A stretch of DNA of 64,000 nucleotides from the NCBI GenBank assembly GCA_016722945.1, contig JAEQMT010000023.1:310001-374000 (forward strand), written 5' to 3'. The first letter of the stretch is position 1. Each line of letters begins with the position of its first letter. The notes under the pieces were generated by a model, which made no database searches, was not told the origin of the DNA, and worked only from the letters and a program-made list of their open reading frames with translations. Origin of the DNA: Desulfofustis sp. PB-SRB1 (lineage in GTDB: Bacteria; Desulfobacterota; Desulfobulbia; Desulfobulbales; Desulfocapsaceae). Made by a program: the position numbers and the translations under genes. Positions 1 through 11,800 of the stretch are shown here, one piece after another.

Positions 1-689
<689 letters not shown>

Positions 690-705
690 CCCAAGCGCGC
701 ATTAA

Positions 706-741
706 GGCGCTCCGTCCCCCTTTGGGCCGGGGCGTTTTTTT
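706..741 (+). terminator. Rho-independent terminator after tuf copy 1
   Basis: An 11-position stem (708-718 with 724-734, one G-U pair and one mismatch) is followed by a run of seven T (735-741). It lies 17 bases after the tuf stop and would separate tuf from rpmG. Confidence 0.85.
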
Positions 742-759
742 CTGCACGGGAACGAGAAC

Positions 760-909
760 ATGAGAGATATTATCACCCTGGCATGCGGGGTTTGCTCACG
801 GCGCAACTATACTACCACCAAGAACAAGAAAAATACGCCGGGTAAACTCGAGTTTAAAAAATACTGCCCGTTTTGCAGGTATCACACCCCGCACAAAGAG
901 ACTAAGTAG
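760..909 (+). CDS. rpmG: 50S ribosomal protein L33
   Basis: A 49-residue reading frame starting ATG and ending TAG, encoding a basic protein that begins [12 protein letters not shown]. Two CxxC pairs (Cys9/Cys12 and Cys36/Cys39) show the zinc-binding C+ form of L33, a small protein near the ribosomal E site. The size and the position between tuf and secE are typical for rpmG. It sits directly before tRNA-Trp with 8 bases between them. The start has a weak purine-rich site (gaacgagaac) just upstream. No other family fits this pattern of length, cysteines and context. Confidence 0.95.
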   Translation: MRDIITLACGVCSRRNYTTTKNKKNTPGKLEFKKYCPFCRYHTPHKETK

Positions 910-917
910 GCTTGTGC

Positions 918-994
918 AGGCCAGTAGCTCGAATTGGTAGAGCATCGGACTCCAAATCCGAGGGCTGGGGGTTCGAATCCCTCCTGGCCTGCCA
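918..994 (+). tRNA. trnW: tRNA-Trp (anticodon CCA)
   Basis: The cloverleaf folds by eye: acceptor AGGCCAG pairs with CTGGCCT, the D arm has GCTC/GAGC, the anticodon stem TCGGA/TCCGA encloses the loop CTCCAAA with anticodon CCA, and the T arm GGGGG/CCCTC carries TTCGAAT. The 3' CCA is encoded (992-994). A tRNA-Trp gene between rpmG and secE is a conserved arrangement in many bacteria. Confidence 0.97.
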
Positions 995-1034
995 CGATTG
1001 TGCCTCATAAACGTCGATCACAGGACGCATAGCA

Positions 1035-1280
1035 ATGGCTCAGAAGAGTAAGGATAAGAAACAGAGTGGTGAAGGCCGGAACCAGCCGGCGTGGTGGACC
1101 GTTGCTGGTATAAAGCTGTTTGTGGGTGAGGTACAGGCTGAATTCAGCAAAATTGTCTGGCCCGACAAAAAGGTGACGCTCGGTCTTACCGGTATGGTGG
1201 TGCTCTTTGCCATCCTGATGTCCGCGTATCTGGGGACGATTGATCTGCTGCTGGGTAATTTAATCGGCATGATTCTGTAA
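1035..1280 (+). CDS. secE: Preprotein translocase subunit SecE
   Basis: An 81-residue protein with a charged N-terminal tail (about residues 1-20), the amphipathic SecE motif around GEVQAEFSKIVWPDKK (residues 32-47) and one C-terminal membrane helix (about 50-80). SecE clamps SecY in the inner-membrane translocon. This is the short, single-helix form found in most bacteria outside the enterics, which have three helices. It lies between tRNA-Trp and nusG, 39 bases before the nusG start, which is the near-universal secE-nusG pair. The start is the first ATG; no alternative in-frame start preserves the family length. Confidence 0.96.
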   Translation: MAQKSKDKKQSGEGRNQPAWWTVAGIKLFVGEVQAEFSKIVWPDKKVTLGLTGMVVLFAILMSAYLGTIDLLLGNLIGMIL

Positions 1281-1319
1281 AAAAAACGCATGTTAACAGC
1301 GCCATTAAACGGATAAATC

Positions 1320-1880
1320 ATGACTGTAGCTGACAATATCGAGCCCAGCGCCCAAAAATGGTACATCCTGCAGGTCCACTCTGGACACGAAGAGCGGGTA
1401 AAGACCATCCTGCTCGAGCGGATAACCAAGGAGGGTCTTGAAGATTCTTTTGGTGAGATTCTGGTCCCCACCGAACAGGTGGTGGAGATGATCAAGGGAA
1501 CCCGGAAAACATCGTCACGGCGGTTTTTCCCCGGTTATATGCTGGTCAGCATGGATCTCAACGATCAGACCTGGCATTTGATCCACGATAACATGCCTCG
1601 GGTTATCGGCTTTGTCGGCGATGATCTCAACCCGGAACCGCTGCCTGATGAGGATGCCGGCAAGATTATTGGGCGGATTCAGGATGGCTCGGAACGTCCC
1701 CGGCCCAAGGTTGTCTTTGACGTGGGCGAGGTGGTGCGCGTGGTTGATGGCCCGTTCGCTAACTTTCAGGGGGTCGTCGACGAGGTCTTCCCGGAAAAGG
1801 GAAGGGTTCGGGTTATGGTTTCTATTTTCGGGCGGGAAACACCGGTGGAATTGGAATTCGTCCAGGTATCCAATACCTGA
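1320..1880 (+). CDS. nusG: Transcription termination/antitermination factor NusG
   Basis: A 186-residue protein with the two expected NusG domains: an N-terminal NGN domain starting at KWYILQVHSGHEERV (about residues 13-120), which binds the RNA polymerase clamp, and a C-terminal KOW domain (about 130-186, around VVRVVDGPFANFQGVVDEV), which binds Rho or ribosomal protein S10. Length is normal for the family (about 175-190). It follows secE and precedes rplK as in most bacteria and probably shares their transcript. No insertion domain of the kind seen in Thermotoga or actinobacterial NusG is present. Confidence 0.97.
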   Translation: MTVADNIEPSAQKWYILQVHSGHEERVKTILLERITKEGLEDSFGEILVPTEQVVEMIKGTRKTSSRRFFPGYMLVSMDLNDQTWHLIHDNMPRVIGFVGDDLNPEPLPDEDAGKIIGRIQDGSERPRPKVVFDVGEVVRVVDGPFANFQGVVDEVFPEKGRVRVMVSIFGRETPVELEFVQVSNT

Positions 1881-1932
1881 TCGTGCCGAATACATGGTTT
1901 ATATTAAACAGTGATGATCGTGGGGTAGCAAG

Positions 1933-2359
1933 ATGGCCAAAAAAGTAATGGCGTATATCAAACTTCAGATTCCGGCAGGTAAGGCTAACCCATCTCCTCC
2001 GGTGGGTCCGGCCCTTGGTCAGCACGGGGGTAAATATCATGGAGTTTTGCAAGGCGTTTAACGCCAAGACTCAGCAGATGGGCGATACCATCGTTCCGGT
2101 GGTGATCACCGTCTACCAGGACCGTTCCTTCAGCTATATTACCAAGACGCCGCCCGCATCCGTGCTATTGCTCAAGGCGGCTGGGATCAGCAAAGGTTCG
2201 GGAAATCCGAAAACTGAACGGGTGGCTGAGGTAAGCCGGGATAAGATCCGTGAGATTGCCGAATTGAAGATGACCGATCTCAACGCCTATGACGTTGAGA
2301 GCGCCATGCGAATCATCGAAGGATCGGCCCGCAGCACCGGTATTACCGTGGTTGATTGA
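1933..2359 (+). CDS. rplK: 50S ribosomal protein L11, interrupted by an apparent +1 frameshift
   Basis: The frame opens at ATG 1933 and encodes [19 protein letters not shown] followed by the canonical [11 protein letters not shown] segment, then runs into a stop after a run of five G at 2026-2030. The rest of L11 ([14 protein letters not shown] onward to 2359) continues in the +1 frame. Removing one G gives 142 codons, that is 141 residues, exactly the usual L11 length with normal sequence through the junction. L11 forms the GTPase-associated centre and is needed for RelA activation. A one-base error in a homopolymer of the assembly is the likeliest reason; a true mutation or programmed shift is less likely. 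It lies between nusG and rplA as expected. Confidence 0.9.
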
Positions 2360-2423
2360 CCACCTATTTTTAGTAACAATACTACGCGTCCACTATCAAT
2401 AAGCGGCGCAGTAGGAGGCACCC

Positions 2424-3125
2424 ATGCCGAAACATGGAAAGAAGTATCGCAACGCCGTCAAGAATCTGGATCGTACCACCGCCCGGCCCGTTGACGAGGC
2501 CATGAAGCAGGTTGTCGAACTGGCCTATGCCGGTTTTGACGAGACCGTTGATATCGCTGTTAAACTGGGCGTCGACCCGCGTCATGCCGACCAGATGGTC
2601 AGGTCATCGGTGGTACTGCCCCACGGCACCGGCAAGACTACCCGCGTTTTGGTCTTTGCCAAAGGCCCCAAGGAGGCTGAGGCCAAAGAGGCCGGCGCTG
2701 ACTATGTCGGCGGTGATGAGTTGGTGGAAAAAATCAAGGAGGGCTGGCTGGAGTTTGATAAAGCGGTGGCCACTCCGGACATGATGGCCACGGTGGGCAA
2801 GATCGGCCGTATTCTCGGGCCACGCAACCTCATGCCCAATGCCAAGCTCGGCACCGTAACCTTCGACCTTACCGCCGTCATTAAGGAAATTAAGGGTGGC
2901 AAGGTTGACTTTCGGGTTGATAAGGCGGGGATCATCCATGCCGGTATCGGCAAGGTATCCTTTGGCGTGGAAAAATTGTGCGACAATGCACTGGCCCTGG
3001 TGGAGCGCTTGATTCAGCTCAAACCGTCCACCAGCAAGGGGCTCTATCTGCGATCCATTTCGCTGTCGTCAACGATGGGGCCGGGATTCAAGGTTGACCC
3101 TGTGGAGCTGAGAACCCGCCTCTAG
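2424..3125 (+). CDS. rplA: 50S ribosomal protein L1
   Basis: A 233-residue protein matching L1 over its whole length, with the two-domain pattern [16 protein letters not shown] at the N-terminus, the central segment [17 protein letters not shown] (about residues 130-146) and the closing GPGFKVD near the C-terminus. L1 forms the mobile stalk that helps release deacylated tRNA from the E site and in many bacteria represses its own operon by binding the mRNA leader. A strong ribosome-binding site (aggagg) lies a few bases before ATG 2424. It follows rplK and precedes the L10 leader, the standard rplKAJL order. Confidence 0.98.
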   Translation: MPKHGKKYRNAVKNLDRTTARPVDEAMKQVVELAYAGFDETVDIAVKLGVDPRHADQMVRSSVVLPHGTGKTTRVLVFAKGPKEAEAKEAGADYVGGDELVEKIKEGWLEFDKAVATPDMMATVGKIGRILGPRNLMPNAKLGTVTFDLTAVIKEIKGGKVDFRVDKAGIIHAGIGKVSFGVEKLCDNALALVERLIQLKPSTSKGLYLRSISLSSTMGPGFKVDPVELRTRL

Positions 3126-3139
3126 CAAAATGAAGTAAA

Positions 3140-3305
3140 AATTTGGAAGTTGCATCGGTGAACGGGTTTGCCGATGGACACTGTCGAAGACAGCAGGCAC
3201 CTTTGTTTAATCGGCTCTGGCCGACCTGCCGAGACGCGGTTGATATCGAAATAATGACATCGATTACATCCTCTGGCTGCTGCTTCGCGTAAAGATTCAT
3301 ATTAG
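3140..3305 (+). promoter_or_regulatory. L10 leader (autoregulatory mRNA structure upstream of rplJ)
   Basis: The 196-base gap between rplA and rplJ contains a hairpin ctgtc-gaa-gacag (about 3181-3193) and the conserved segment cctgccgaga (about 3224-3234), both typical of the ribosomal protein L10 leader that binds the L10-(L12)4 complex and shuts down rplJL translation. Position, size and motif agree with the Rfam L10_leader family as I know it; the full fold was not computed. Confidence 0.75.
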
Positions 3306-3321
3306 ACAATAGGAGGAAAAC

Positions 3322-3864
3322 TTGAATCGTGATGAGAAAGCAGCGGTTATCGCCGAGTTGAACGATTCATTCAACCGGTCGAATTTTTCCGTGGTGGCGA
3401 ATTATTGCGGCCTTACCGTTGCCGAGCTTGAAAAGATCCGCCGGGAATTGCGCGGTTGCGATTCCGAAATTCGCATTGCCAAGAACACCTTTCTGAAACG
3501 GGCGGTTGCCGATACCTCCCATGTATCATTACATGACGACTTTGTCGGTACCACCGCGGTAGTGACCTCTTATGGCGATCCGGTAAGGGTTGCCAAGGTT
3601 GTCGCCAAATGCGCCGAGGACTATGAAGAGTTTCAGATCAAGAGCGCTATTTTGGGAAGCGAGAGAATCGATGGTGCGAAGATCGTCGCCCTCTCCAAAC
3701 TGCCGGCCAAGGAGGTCCTGCTGGGCCAGCTGTTGTCGGTGATGAACGGTGTGCCCACGGCAATGGTGAGAGTGCTCTCCGCCGTGCCGCGGAAGCTGCT
3801 CTACGGGTTGCAGGCAATCAAATACGAGAAAGAGCAACAGGCCCCTGAGACGCCTGTGCAATGA
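3322..3864 (+). CDS. rplJ: 50S ribosomal protein L10
   Basis: A 180-residue L10: the N-terminal rRNA-binding domain starts [15 protein letters not shown] and includes [18 protein letters not shown], and the helical C-terminal tail (about residues 135-175) is where L12 dimers attach to build the ribosomal stalk. The start codon is TTG at 3322, chosen because a clear ribosome-binding site (aggagg, 3311-3316) lies six bases upstream and because the translated start matches the family. It is preceded by the L10 leader, so it probably controls its own translation, and it is followed 31 bases later by rplL. Confidence 0.97.
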   Translation: MNRDEKAAVIAELNDSFNRSNFSVVANYCGLTVAELEKIRRELRGCDSEIRIAKNTFLKRAVADTSHVSLHDDFVGTTAVVTSYGDPVRVAKVVAKCAEDYEEFQIKSAILGSERIDGAKIVALSKLPAKEVLLGQLLSVMNGVPTAMVRVLSAVPRKLLYGLQAIKYEKEQQAPETPVQ

Positions 3865-3895
3865 ATCAAACAACATAACTTTTCAGAGGAATGTC

Positions 3896-4279
3896 ATGGC
3901 TGTTAGCAAAGAAGATGTAATTGAGTATATCGCCAATATCAGCGTATTGGAGCTCTCCGAACTGATCAAAGAGCTGGAGGAAAAATTCGGTGTATCCGCG
4001 GCCGCTCCGGTGGCTGTCGCTGCTGCTGGACCGGCTGCCGAAGCGGCTGCCCCTGTGGCTGAGGAGCAGACCGAATTTGATGTGATCCTGGCCAGTGTTG
4101 GTGACCAGAAGATCAAGGTTATCAAGGAAATCCGGGCAATAACCAGCCTTGGTCTGAAAGAGGCCAAGGAATTGGTGGAATCAGCACCAAAGCCGGTCAA
4201 AGAAGGGGTTGCCAAAGAAGAGGCGGAAGAGATCAAGACCAAGCTCGAGGGCGTCGGCGCCGGGGTCGAGATCAAATAG
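3896..4279 (+). CDS. rplL: 50S ribosomal protein L7/L12
   Basis: A 127-residue L12 with the three usual parts: an N-terminal dimerisation domain (about residues 1-33, VEDV-like helices), an alanine-rich flexible hinge (about 36-56, made mostly of Ala, Pro and Val) and a C-terminal domain with [19 protein letters not shown], the surface that recruits EF-G, EF-Tu and IF2. Normal family length is 120-130. It shares the rplJ transcript, while a hairpin-rich 409-base gap separates it from rpoB. Confidence 0.98.
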   Translation: MAVSKEDVIEYIANISVLELSELIKELEEKFGVSAAAPVAVAAAGPAAEAAAPVAEEQTEFDVILASVGDQKIKVIKEIRAITSLGLKEAKELVESAPKPVKEGVAKEEAEEIKTKLEGVGAGVEIK

Positions 4280-4688
4280 CGGTGCGGATGGGGCCGCCCT
4301 TGCGGCCCATGCTTCGTACCTGCTCCGTAGTCTGGGCACGCTGCGTACCCGTTGTACGCAGCGTGCAGTGTTTTTTGGCTGGTGGCGGCGCCCGCCACCC
4401 CCGGTGCACCGGCGAAAGCCGCTCAGCGCAGTGCGGTTTTCAGTACCCCCGAGCCGTTTCGCTTTATCAGAAGCGGCACGGGTACGTGGCGATAGAGTGC
4501 TCGATTGATTGACACCATAAAGGGCAATGACAATTATCTGCCACTTGATGCTTTTACCTGGACCTTCTCTTTTCCGCCGTCTCCTCGCGATGCGGCCATT
4601 TACCAACTTTTTTTTCGGGTAGCACATTCTTCCCATCGTCTTCGATCACCACCCCTTTGTAATGTGGGTGGAAACGTAAAGGAAACAC
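4280..4688 (+). other. Long structured gap between rplL and rpoB
   Basis: 409 bases without a gene. Besides the 13-bp hairpin at 4336-4376 it has a second GC-rich inverted repeat (GGTGGCG/CGCCACC, about 4382-4400) and a short perfect palindrome around ccggtgcaccgg (about 4403-4414). A purine-rich ribosome-binding site (aaagga) precedes ATG 4689. I see no coding frame with family similarity. Such structure fits attenuation or RNase processing of the rplJL-rpoBC transcript. Confidence 0.6.
4336..4376 (+). terminator. Perfect 13-bp hairpin with T run between rplL and rpoB (attenuator-like)
   Basis: GCACGCTGCGTAC (4336-4348) and its exact complement (4354-4366) enclose a 5-base loop and are followed by AGTG and six T (4371-4376). 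The four-base gap before the T run suggests a partial terminator. In E. coli a partial terminator at the same place lowers rpoBC expression below that of rplJL; the same role is inferred here. Confidence 0.7.
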
Positions 4689-7600
4689 ATGGAACGAGTA
4701 AGAAAGTACTTCGGCAGAACGAATCGAGTTCTTGAACCTCCACATCTCATTTCCATGCAGCGTAAGTCCTACGAGGATTTTCTGCAGCTGGACAAGGAGC
4801 CGGAAGAGCGCGAAGATAAGGGGTTGCAGGCGATATTGAAAGAGATCTTTCCGATCAACGACTTCAACAATGTCTGTTCGCTGGAATTTGTCAGATATAA
4901 ATTCGGAGAGCCCAAATATACCGTTCAGGAGTGTCTGCAACGGGGAATGAGCTACGAGATTCCCCTTAAAATCGTGGTCCGCCTCATCACCTTCGAGGTG
5001 GATGAGGAGACCGGAGTACAGACGATACGCGACATAAAGGAACAGGAGGTATTTTTCGGTTCGTTGCCGCTGATGACCGCCGACGGGGTCTTTGTGGTCA
5101 ATGGAACCGAGCGGGTCATCGTTTCCCAATTACAGCGTTCGCCCGGCCTTTTCTACACCCACGACCAGGGCAAAAGCCATTCCAGCGGTAAATTGCTCTA
5201 TTCAGCCCGGATTATTCCGGTACGAGGATCATGGATCGATCTTGAATTTGACATCAAGGATGTACTGTATGCCCGCATTGACCGGCGCCGCAAATTCCCG
5301 GTGACGACCCTGCTCAAGGCGTTGGGGCACACTGGAGAAGAGTTGCTGGCGATGTTTTATCCGGTGCTCACGGTGAAAAGACAGCGTGGTCGCTATCTGA
5401 TCGAGTTCACCGAGGAAACTGCCCGTGACTCGCGACTTGAGTTTGACCTGGTCAATCCTGATGACGGCTCGGTCATTGCAAAAAAGGGAAGGAAGGTGAC
5501 CAAGGCGCTGTGTCGACGGATCGAAGAGGCCGGCATCAAGTTCCTGCAGATCTCGGTTGAAACCCTGTCCACCAAGTTTCTCGCCCATGACATAATCAAT
5601 CCCAAGGAAGATGAACCGCTGGTGTTTCACAACACGGAACTCAGCGAATCGCTGCTTGAGACCCTTGCATCGATGAAGATCAAAGAGTTCAAGGTGCTTG
5701 GGGTGGACGGCGTGCATTATTCCGATTGCTTCAGCAAAACCCTTGCCATGGACAAGGTGGTGGACACCGATGAGGCGCTGCTCGATATCTATCGCCGTCT
5801 GCGGCCGTCCAGCCCGCCAACCGTTGAGGTGGCCAAAACCCACTTCAACAATCTCTTCTTCAATCCTGAGCTTTACGATCTCTCCGAGGTCGGTAGATAT
5901 AAGATCAACGCGCGGCTCAATCTTAATACGGAAATTTCGCGGCGAGCCCTGACCCCCGAAGATATCATTGAGTCGATTAAATATCTGGTCAGGCTCAAAG
6001 ACAGTCAGGGGGCGGTGGATGATATCGATAATCTGGGTAACCGGCGTGTGCGTACGGTGGGAGAACTGGTGGAAAACCAGTATCGGATGGGATTGGTGCG
6101 TATGGAGCGGGCCATCAAGGAACGTATGACCCTGCAGGACGTCGAAACCCTGATGCCGCATGACCTGGTAAATCCCAAGCCGATTTCAGCGGCCATCAAA
6201 GAGTTTTTCGGTACCTCCCAGCTTTCCCAGTTTATGGATCAGACCAATCCAATGTCCGAGGTCACCCATAAGCGCCGCCTCAGCGCTCTGGGGCCCGGCG
6301 GTTTGTCTCGCGAGCGGGCCGGTTTCGAGGTGCGTGACGTCCATCCCACCCATTACGGTCGGATCTGCCCGGTGGAAACGCCGGAAGGGCCCAATATCGG
6401 CTTGATTGTCTCCCTGGCCACCTATGCCCGGGTAAACCCATATGGATTTATCGAAACACCCTATCGCAAAGTGGAAGACCGCATCGTCTATGATGATGAC
6501 ATCTCCTATCTGTCGGCCCTACAGGAGCATAACAAATACATAGCCCCGGCTCTCACTCCGTTGGATGACAACAATCGGATCATCGCCGATAATCTCATCG
6601 TCCGTGAAGACGGCGAGGTTATCACCACTACGGCGAATCGGGTCACCCATATGGATATTGCCCCGAATCAGCTGGTCAGCGTAGCCGCCTCGCTCATTCC
6701 CTTTCTGGAAAATGACGATGCCAACCGGGCCCTGATGGGGTCCAACATGCAGCGCCAGGCGGTACCGTTGCTGAGGCCGTCGGCGCCCCTGGTGGGCACC
6801 GGCATGGAGCACTACGTGGCGCGCGATTCCGGGGCGTGTCTACTGGCCGGCGGACCGGGCGTGGTGGAGGAGGTGGACGCCAACCGGATCGTCATTCGCT
6901 ACGATGAGCCGGGAACTGACGGACATGAGACCGGAGTGGCGGTGTACCGGTTGGAAAAATATAAAAAATCGAACCAGAACACCTGCTTTAATCAGCGTAC
7001 CATTGTCACCCCCGGCATGAGGGTGGAAGCGGGCACGGTGTTGGCCGATGGGCCGTCGTGTGAAGATGGCGAACTAGCCCTGGGCAAAAATGTGATGATC
7101 GCCTTCATGCCGTGGCGCGGTTATAATTTTGAAGACTCGATTCTGATCAACGAACGTCTGCTCAAGGAGGACACCTTTACTTCCCTGCATATCGAAGTGT
7201 TCGAGACCATGGCTCGCGACACCAAACTCGGTAAAGAAGAGATCACCCGTGATATTCCCAACGTCAGTGAGGAGACCCTCCGTAACCTCGATGATTCCGG
7301 AATTGTCCGCATCGGTGCCGAGGTAAGCCCCGGTGACACCCTGGTGGGCAAGGTCACGCCAAAGGGTGAGACGGTGCTCTCACCCGAGGAAAAACTACTG
7401 CGGGCAATTTTTGGTGAAAAGGCGCAGGACGTCAAGGATTCCTCTCTCAAGGTGCCGCCCGGCGTGGAGGGGGTGGTCATCGATGCCAAGGTCTTCTCAA
7501 GAAAAGGTGTCGACAAGGATGAGCGCTCCCTGATGATCGAAGATCTCGAGGTTGCCACGCTCAACCAGGATAAGCTCGATGAAATTGCCAGTTTGAGGCG

Positions 7601-8771
7601 CGGCGTCTGCCTCGAGGTAGGCGAGATCATCGACGGCCGAGTGGTAAAGCAGGATGTGCACGATACAGGCGGGGCTCTGCTTGTCAAACTGGGTAAGAAA
7701 TTTAGTGCGGAGCTTGCCCCGGCGGTGGGATTTCACGGCCTGCGCACCCTGGATTTCTCCGAGCGCGCCAAACACCTTGCCCTAATCGAGGAGATATACG
7801 GCCGCTATGAGAGACAGGCATCACTCATCAGTGAACGTTATGATGGGGTGATCGACCGGCTCAAAAAGGGCGACGATCTGCCTCCCGGCGTGGTTAAGAT
7901 GGTCAAGGTGTACGTGGCAACCAAACGCAAGCTGTCGGTGGGTGATAAGATGGCCGGCCGGCACGGCAACAAGGGCGTGGTCTCGCGTATCCTGCCCGAA
8001 GAGGATATGCCGTTTTTTGCCGATGGGCGCAGTGTCGATATCGTTCTCAATCCGCTGGGAGTGCCGTCACGGATGAATGTCGGCCAGGTCCTGGAAACCC
8101 ATCTCGGGTATGCGGCACGAAAGCTTGGTGCTCAATTGGAGGAACTGGCCACGACTATGGGAGCTGCCCACATCAGAGAAAAACTGTCAGCGATTTACCG
8201 TGAAGATGAAATCAGCCGGATTACCGAGGGCCGTGACGACCAGCAGCTCATCGCCTGGGCACGCGATCAGGCGATGGGTGTGCATATGGCTACCCCGGTA
8301 TTTGACGGCGCCGAAGAGAGCCAGATCCGCCAGCTGCTGGTGGAGGCCGGGCTCGACGAGGTGGGACAGGCGCAGCTCTATGATGGACTCAGCGGAGAGC
8401 CGTTTGCCAACAAGGTCACGGTGGGTATCATGTATATGCTCAAGCTCCACCACCTGGTGGATAACAAGATTCACGCCCGTTCCACCGGCCCCTACTCTCT
8501 GGTGACCCAGCAGCCACTGGGCGGCAAGGCTCAGTTCGGTGGACAGCGGCTGGGTGAGATGGAGGTCTGGGCCATGGAGGCATATGGTGCGGCCTATACC
8601 TTGAAGGAGTTTCTGACCGCGAAATCAGATGATGTCGAGGGCCGAACGGCCATGTATGAGCGCATCGTCAAGGGCGATAACTTCCTGGTTACCGGGTTGC
8701 CCGAGTCTTTTCACGTTCTGGTCAAGGAGCTGCAGGGGCTGTGTCTCAATATGGAGCTGATCGAAGAATAG
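4689..8771 (+). CDS. rpoB: DNA-directed RNA polymerase subunit beta
   Basis: A 1360-residue beta subunit, close to the usual 1340-1380 for proteobacteria. It has the rifampicin-pocket segment [15 protein letters not shown] (about residue 505) and [12 protein letters not shown] shortly after, where the residues equivalent to E. coli D516, H526 and S531 are the sensitive wild type. [18 protein letters not shown] follows, and the C-terminal clamp segment [17 protein letters not shown] is intact near residue 1280. RpoB forms one side of the active-centre cleft with RpoC. It starts at ATG 4689 after a structured gap and is followed 81 bases later by rpoC. No insertion, truncation or frameshift is seen. 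Confidence 0.99.
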
Positions 8772-8852
8772 CGCGGAGCGGCGGCATATATTTGCGAGGA
8801 TCGCATCCGCATCCCGCCCACGGGCGGGGTAATTTCCAGCAGAGGTGATGAG

Positions 8853-11800
8853 GTGGAAGAACTCTTTAATTTTTTTCATAAACCCAAAGCGCCGACCAAA
8901 TTCAAGGCGGTAAAGATATCACTGGCGTCGCCCGAAAAAATCCTGGACTGGTCGCATGGTGAGGTCAAAAAGCCGGAAACCATCAATTACCGTACCTTCA
9001 AACCGGAGCGTGACGGGCTCTTTTGCGCCAAGATTTTCGGACCGGTGAAGGATTTTGAGTGTAATTGCGGCAAATATAAGCGCATGAAGCATCGCGGCGT
9101 GGTCTGCGAGAAATGCGGGGTTGAGGTTATCCAATCAAAGGTGCGGCGTGAGCGGTTGGGCCATATCAAGCTGGCCGCGCCGGTGGCCCATATCTGGTTT
9201 CTCAAGAGTTTACCCAGCAAGATCGGTGCGGTTCTGGATATGACCCTTAAACAGCTCGAACGTATCCTCTACTTCGAGCAGTATGCGGTGGTTTCCTCGG
9301 AAACCGAGGCGATCCCGGTCGGCACCCTGTTGACCGAAGAGAAATACCGGGCCGCTAAACAGGATTATCCAGGCCAGTTCGAGGTAGGGATCGGGGCCGA
9401 GGCGATCCGTGAGTTGCTGGCCAAGCAGAACCTCGAAGAGTTGTCGAAAACCCTGCGGGTGGAGATGCATGAGACCGGTTCTCAGACCAAGCGGGCCAAA
9501 CTGGGAAAACGGCTGCACGTTATCGAGGCGTTTCTTGATTCCGGCAATCGTCCGGAATGGATGGTCCTGCAAGTCATTCCGGTGCTGCCACCCGATCTGC
9601 GTCCTCTTGTCCCCCTGGAGGGCGGCCGTTTCGCCACCTCCGATCTCAACGATCTGTATCGGCGCGTCATCAACCGCAACAACCGCTTGAAGCGTCTGCT
9701 CGAACTCGATGCCCCCGATATCATAATCCGTAATGAAAAACGGATGTTGCAGGAAGCGGTTGACGTGCTCTTTGACAACGGCCGTCGCGGCCGGGTCATC
9801 ACCGGCGCCAACAAACGGCCCCTGAAATCGCTGGCCGATATGCTCAAGGGCAAGCAGGGGCGGTTTCGCCAGAACCTGCTCGGCAAGCGGGTCGACTATT
9901 CCGGCCGGTCGGTGATTGTCGTTGGCCCCAGCCTGCGCCTTCATCAGTGTGGGTTGCCGAAAAAAATGGCATTGGAGCTGTTCAAGCCGTTCATATACAA
10001 CAAACTGGAGCAACGCGGCTATGTTACCACCATTAAAAGCGCCCGTAAAATGGTGGAGAAAGGTGCCAAAGAGGTGTGGGACGCGCTTGACGAGGTGGTG
10101 ACCGAATACCCGGTCATTCTCAACCGCGCTCCGACCCTGCACCGTCTCGGTATGCAGGCCTTCGAGGCGGTCCTGATCGAGGGTAAGGCAATCCAGCTCC
10201 ACCCGCTGGTCTGCTCGGCATTCAATGCCGATTTTGACGGCGATCAGATGGCGGTGCATATCCCCCTTTCGGTGGAAGCCCAGGTGGAAGCACGGGTTTT
10301 GATGATGTCCACCAACAATATCTTGTCACCGGCCAACGGCGAGCCGATAATTCTGCCGTCCCAGGATATCGTCCTGGGACTCTACTACATGACTCGTCAG
10401 CGTCTCAATGTCGCCGGTGAGGGCAAGGCCTTCAGCTCCATGAGTGAAGCCCGGATTGCCCACGACAACGGCGAGGTCGATTTGCAGGCGGGGATCAAGG
10501 TGCTGGCGGATGGCGCCCTGGTGGAGACTACCATGGGCCGGGTTATCGTCGGCGAGGTACTGCCCCCCGCGGTGCCCTTTGCCGAGGTCAACAAGGTGCT
10601 GAGCAAAAAGGCACTGGCCAAACTGATCGATTACAGCTACCGCCATGCCGGTACCAAGGAGACGGTTATTCTTGCTGATCGGATCAAGGACATCGGCTAC
10701 GAATACGCCACCCGCGCAGGTATCTCCATCTGCATCAACGATATGAAAATTCCGCTGGCCAAAGAGGAACTGGTGGAACGGGCCGAGTGTAACGTGGCCG
10801 ATGTGGAGCAGCAATACTCAGAGGGGCTGATTACCTCCGGTGAGAAATATAACAAGCTGGTGGACATCTGGTCCAAGGTAACCGAGGATGTCGCCAACGA
10901 AATGATGGGCGAGATCAAGGTCGAGTATGTCCGCAGCCGTGAGAAAGAGACAGTGGAATGGCCTGCCTTCAACTCCATTTTTATCATGGCCGATTCCGGC
11001 GCCCGTGGGTCTCGCGATCAGATCAGGCAGCTGGCCGGGATGCGCGGGTTGATGGCCAAACCCTCCGGCGAAATTATCGAAACCCCGATCAAGGCGAATT
11101 TCCGCGAGGGGCTTGGCGTTCTGGAATATTTCATTTCCACCCACGGGGCCCGCAAAGGTCTTGCCGATACCGCACTGAAAACGGCGAACTCAGGATATTT
11201 GACCAGGCGGCTGGTGGACGTCGCCCAGGAATCGACCATTGTCGAGCGTGATTGTCAGACCCTCGACGGCATCGAGGCCGAGCCACTGGTTGACGGCGGT
11301 GAGATTATCGTCGGTATCGGTGACCGGATTCTTGGCCGGGTTGCCCTGGAGGATGTGATTGACCCCTACAGCGGCGAGATAATCAGCCCCGCCGGTGAAG
11401 AGATCACTGAGTCGGTGGTGGAAAAGATCGAGGAGGCCGGCATCGACCGGGTCACCATTCGCTCGGTGTTGACCTGCCGTTCACGGCGCGGTGTCTGCGC
11501 CAAGTGTTACGGTCGTGATCTGGGCCGTGGCCATCTTGTCAATATCGGCGAGGCCATCGGCGTGATTGCCGCCCAGTCCATCGGCGAGCCCGGCACCCAG
11601 CTGACCATGCGTACCTTTCATATCGGCGGCGCCGCCAGTAGCTCGGTGGAACAGGCAGAACTGAAAACCATCCGGGGCGGCACCGTGGGGTTGAAAAACC
11701 TGCACTTTGTCGAAAATGCCGAGGGCGTCAAGATCGTCATGAACCGCAACGCCGAGATCGTCCTCAAGGATGAGCTGGACCGCGAGCGGGAACGATTCAA

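Noticed and set aside
6200-6330. Rifampicin-resistance change in rpoB
   Set aside because: Residues equivalent to Asp516, His526 and Ser531 are the sensitive type.
9210-10259. A 349-residue minus-strand open frame inside rpoC
   Set aside because: rpoC is fully conserved on the + strand here, including the catalytic NADFDGD; the antisense frame has no recognisable domain.
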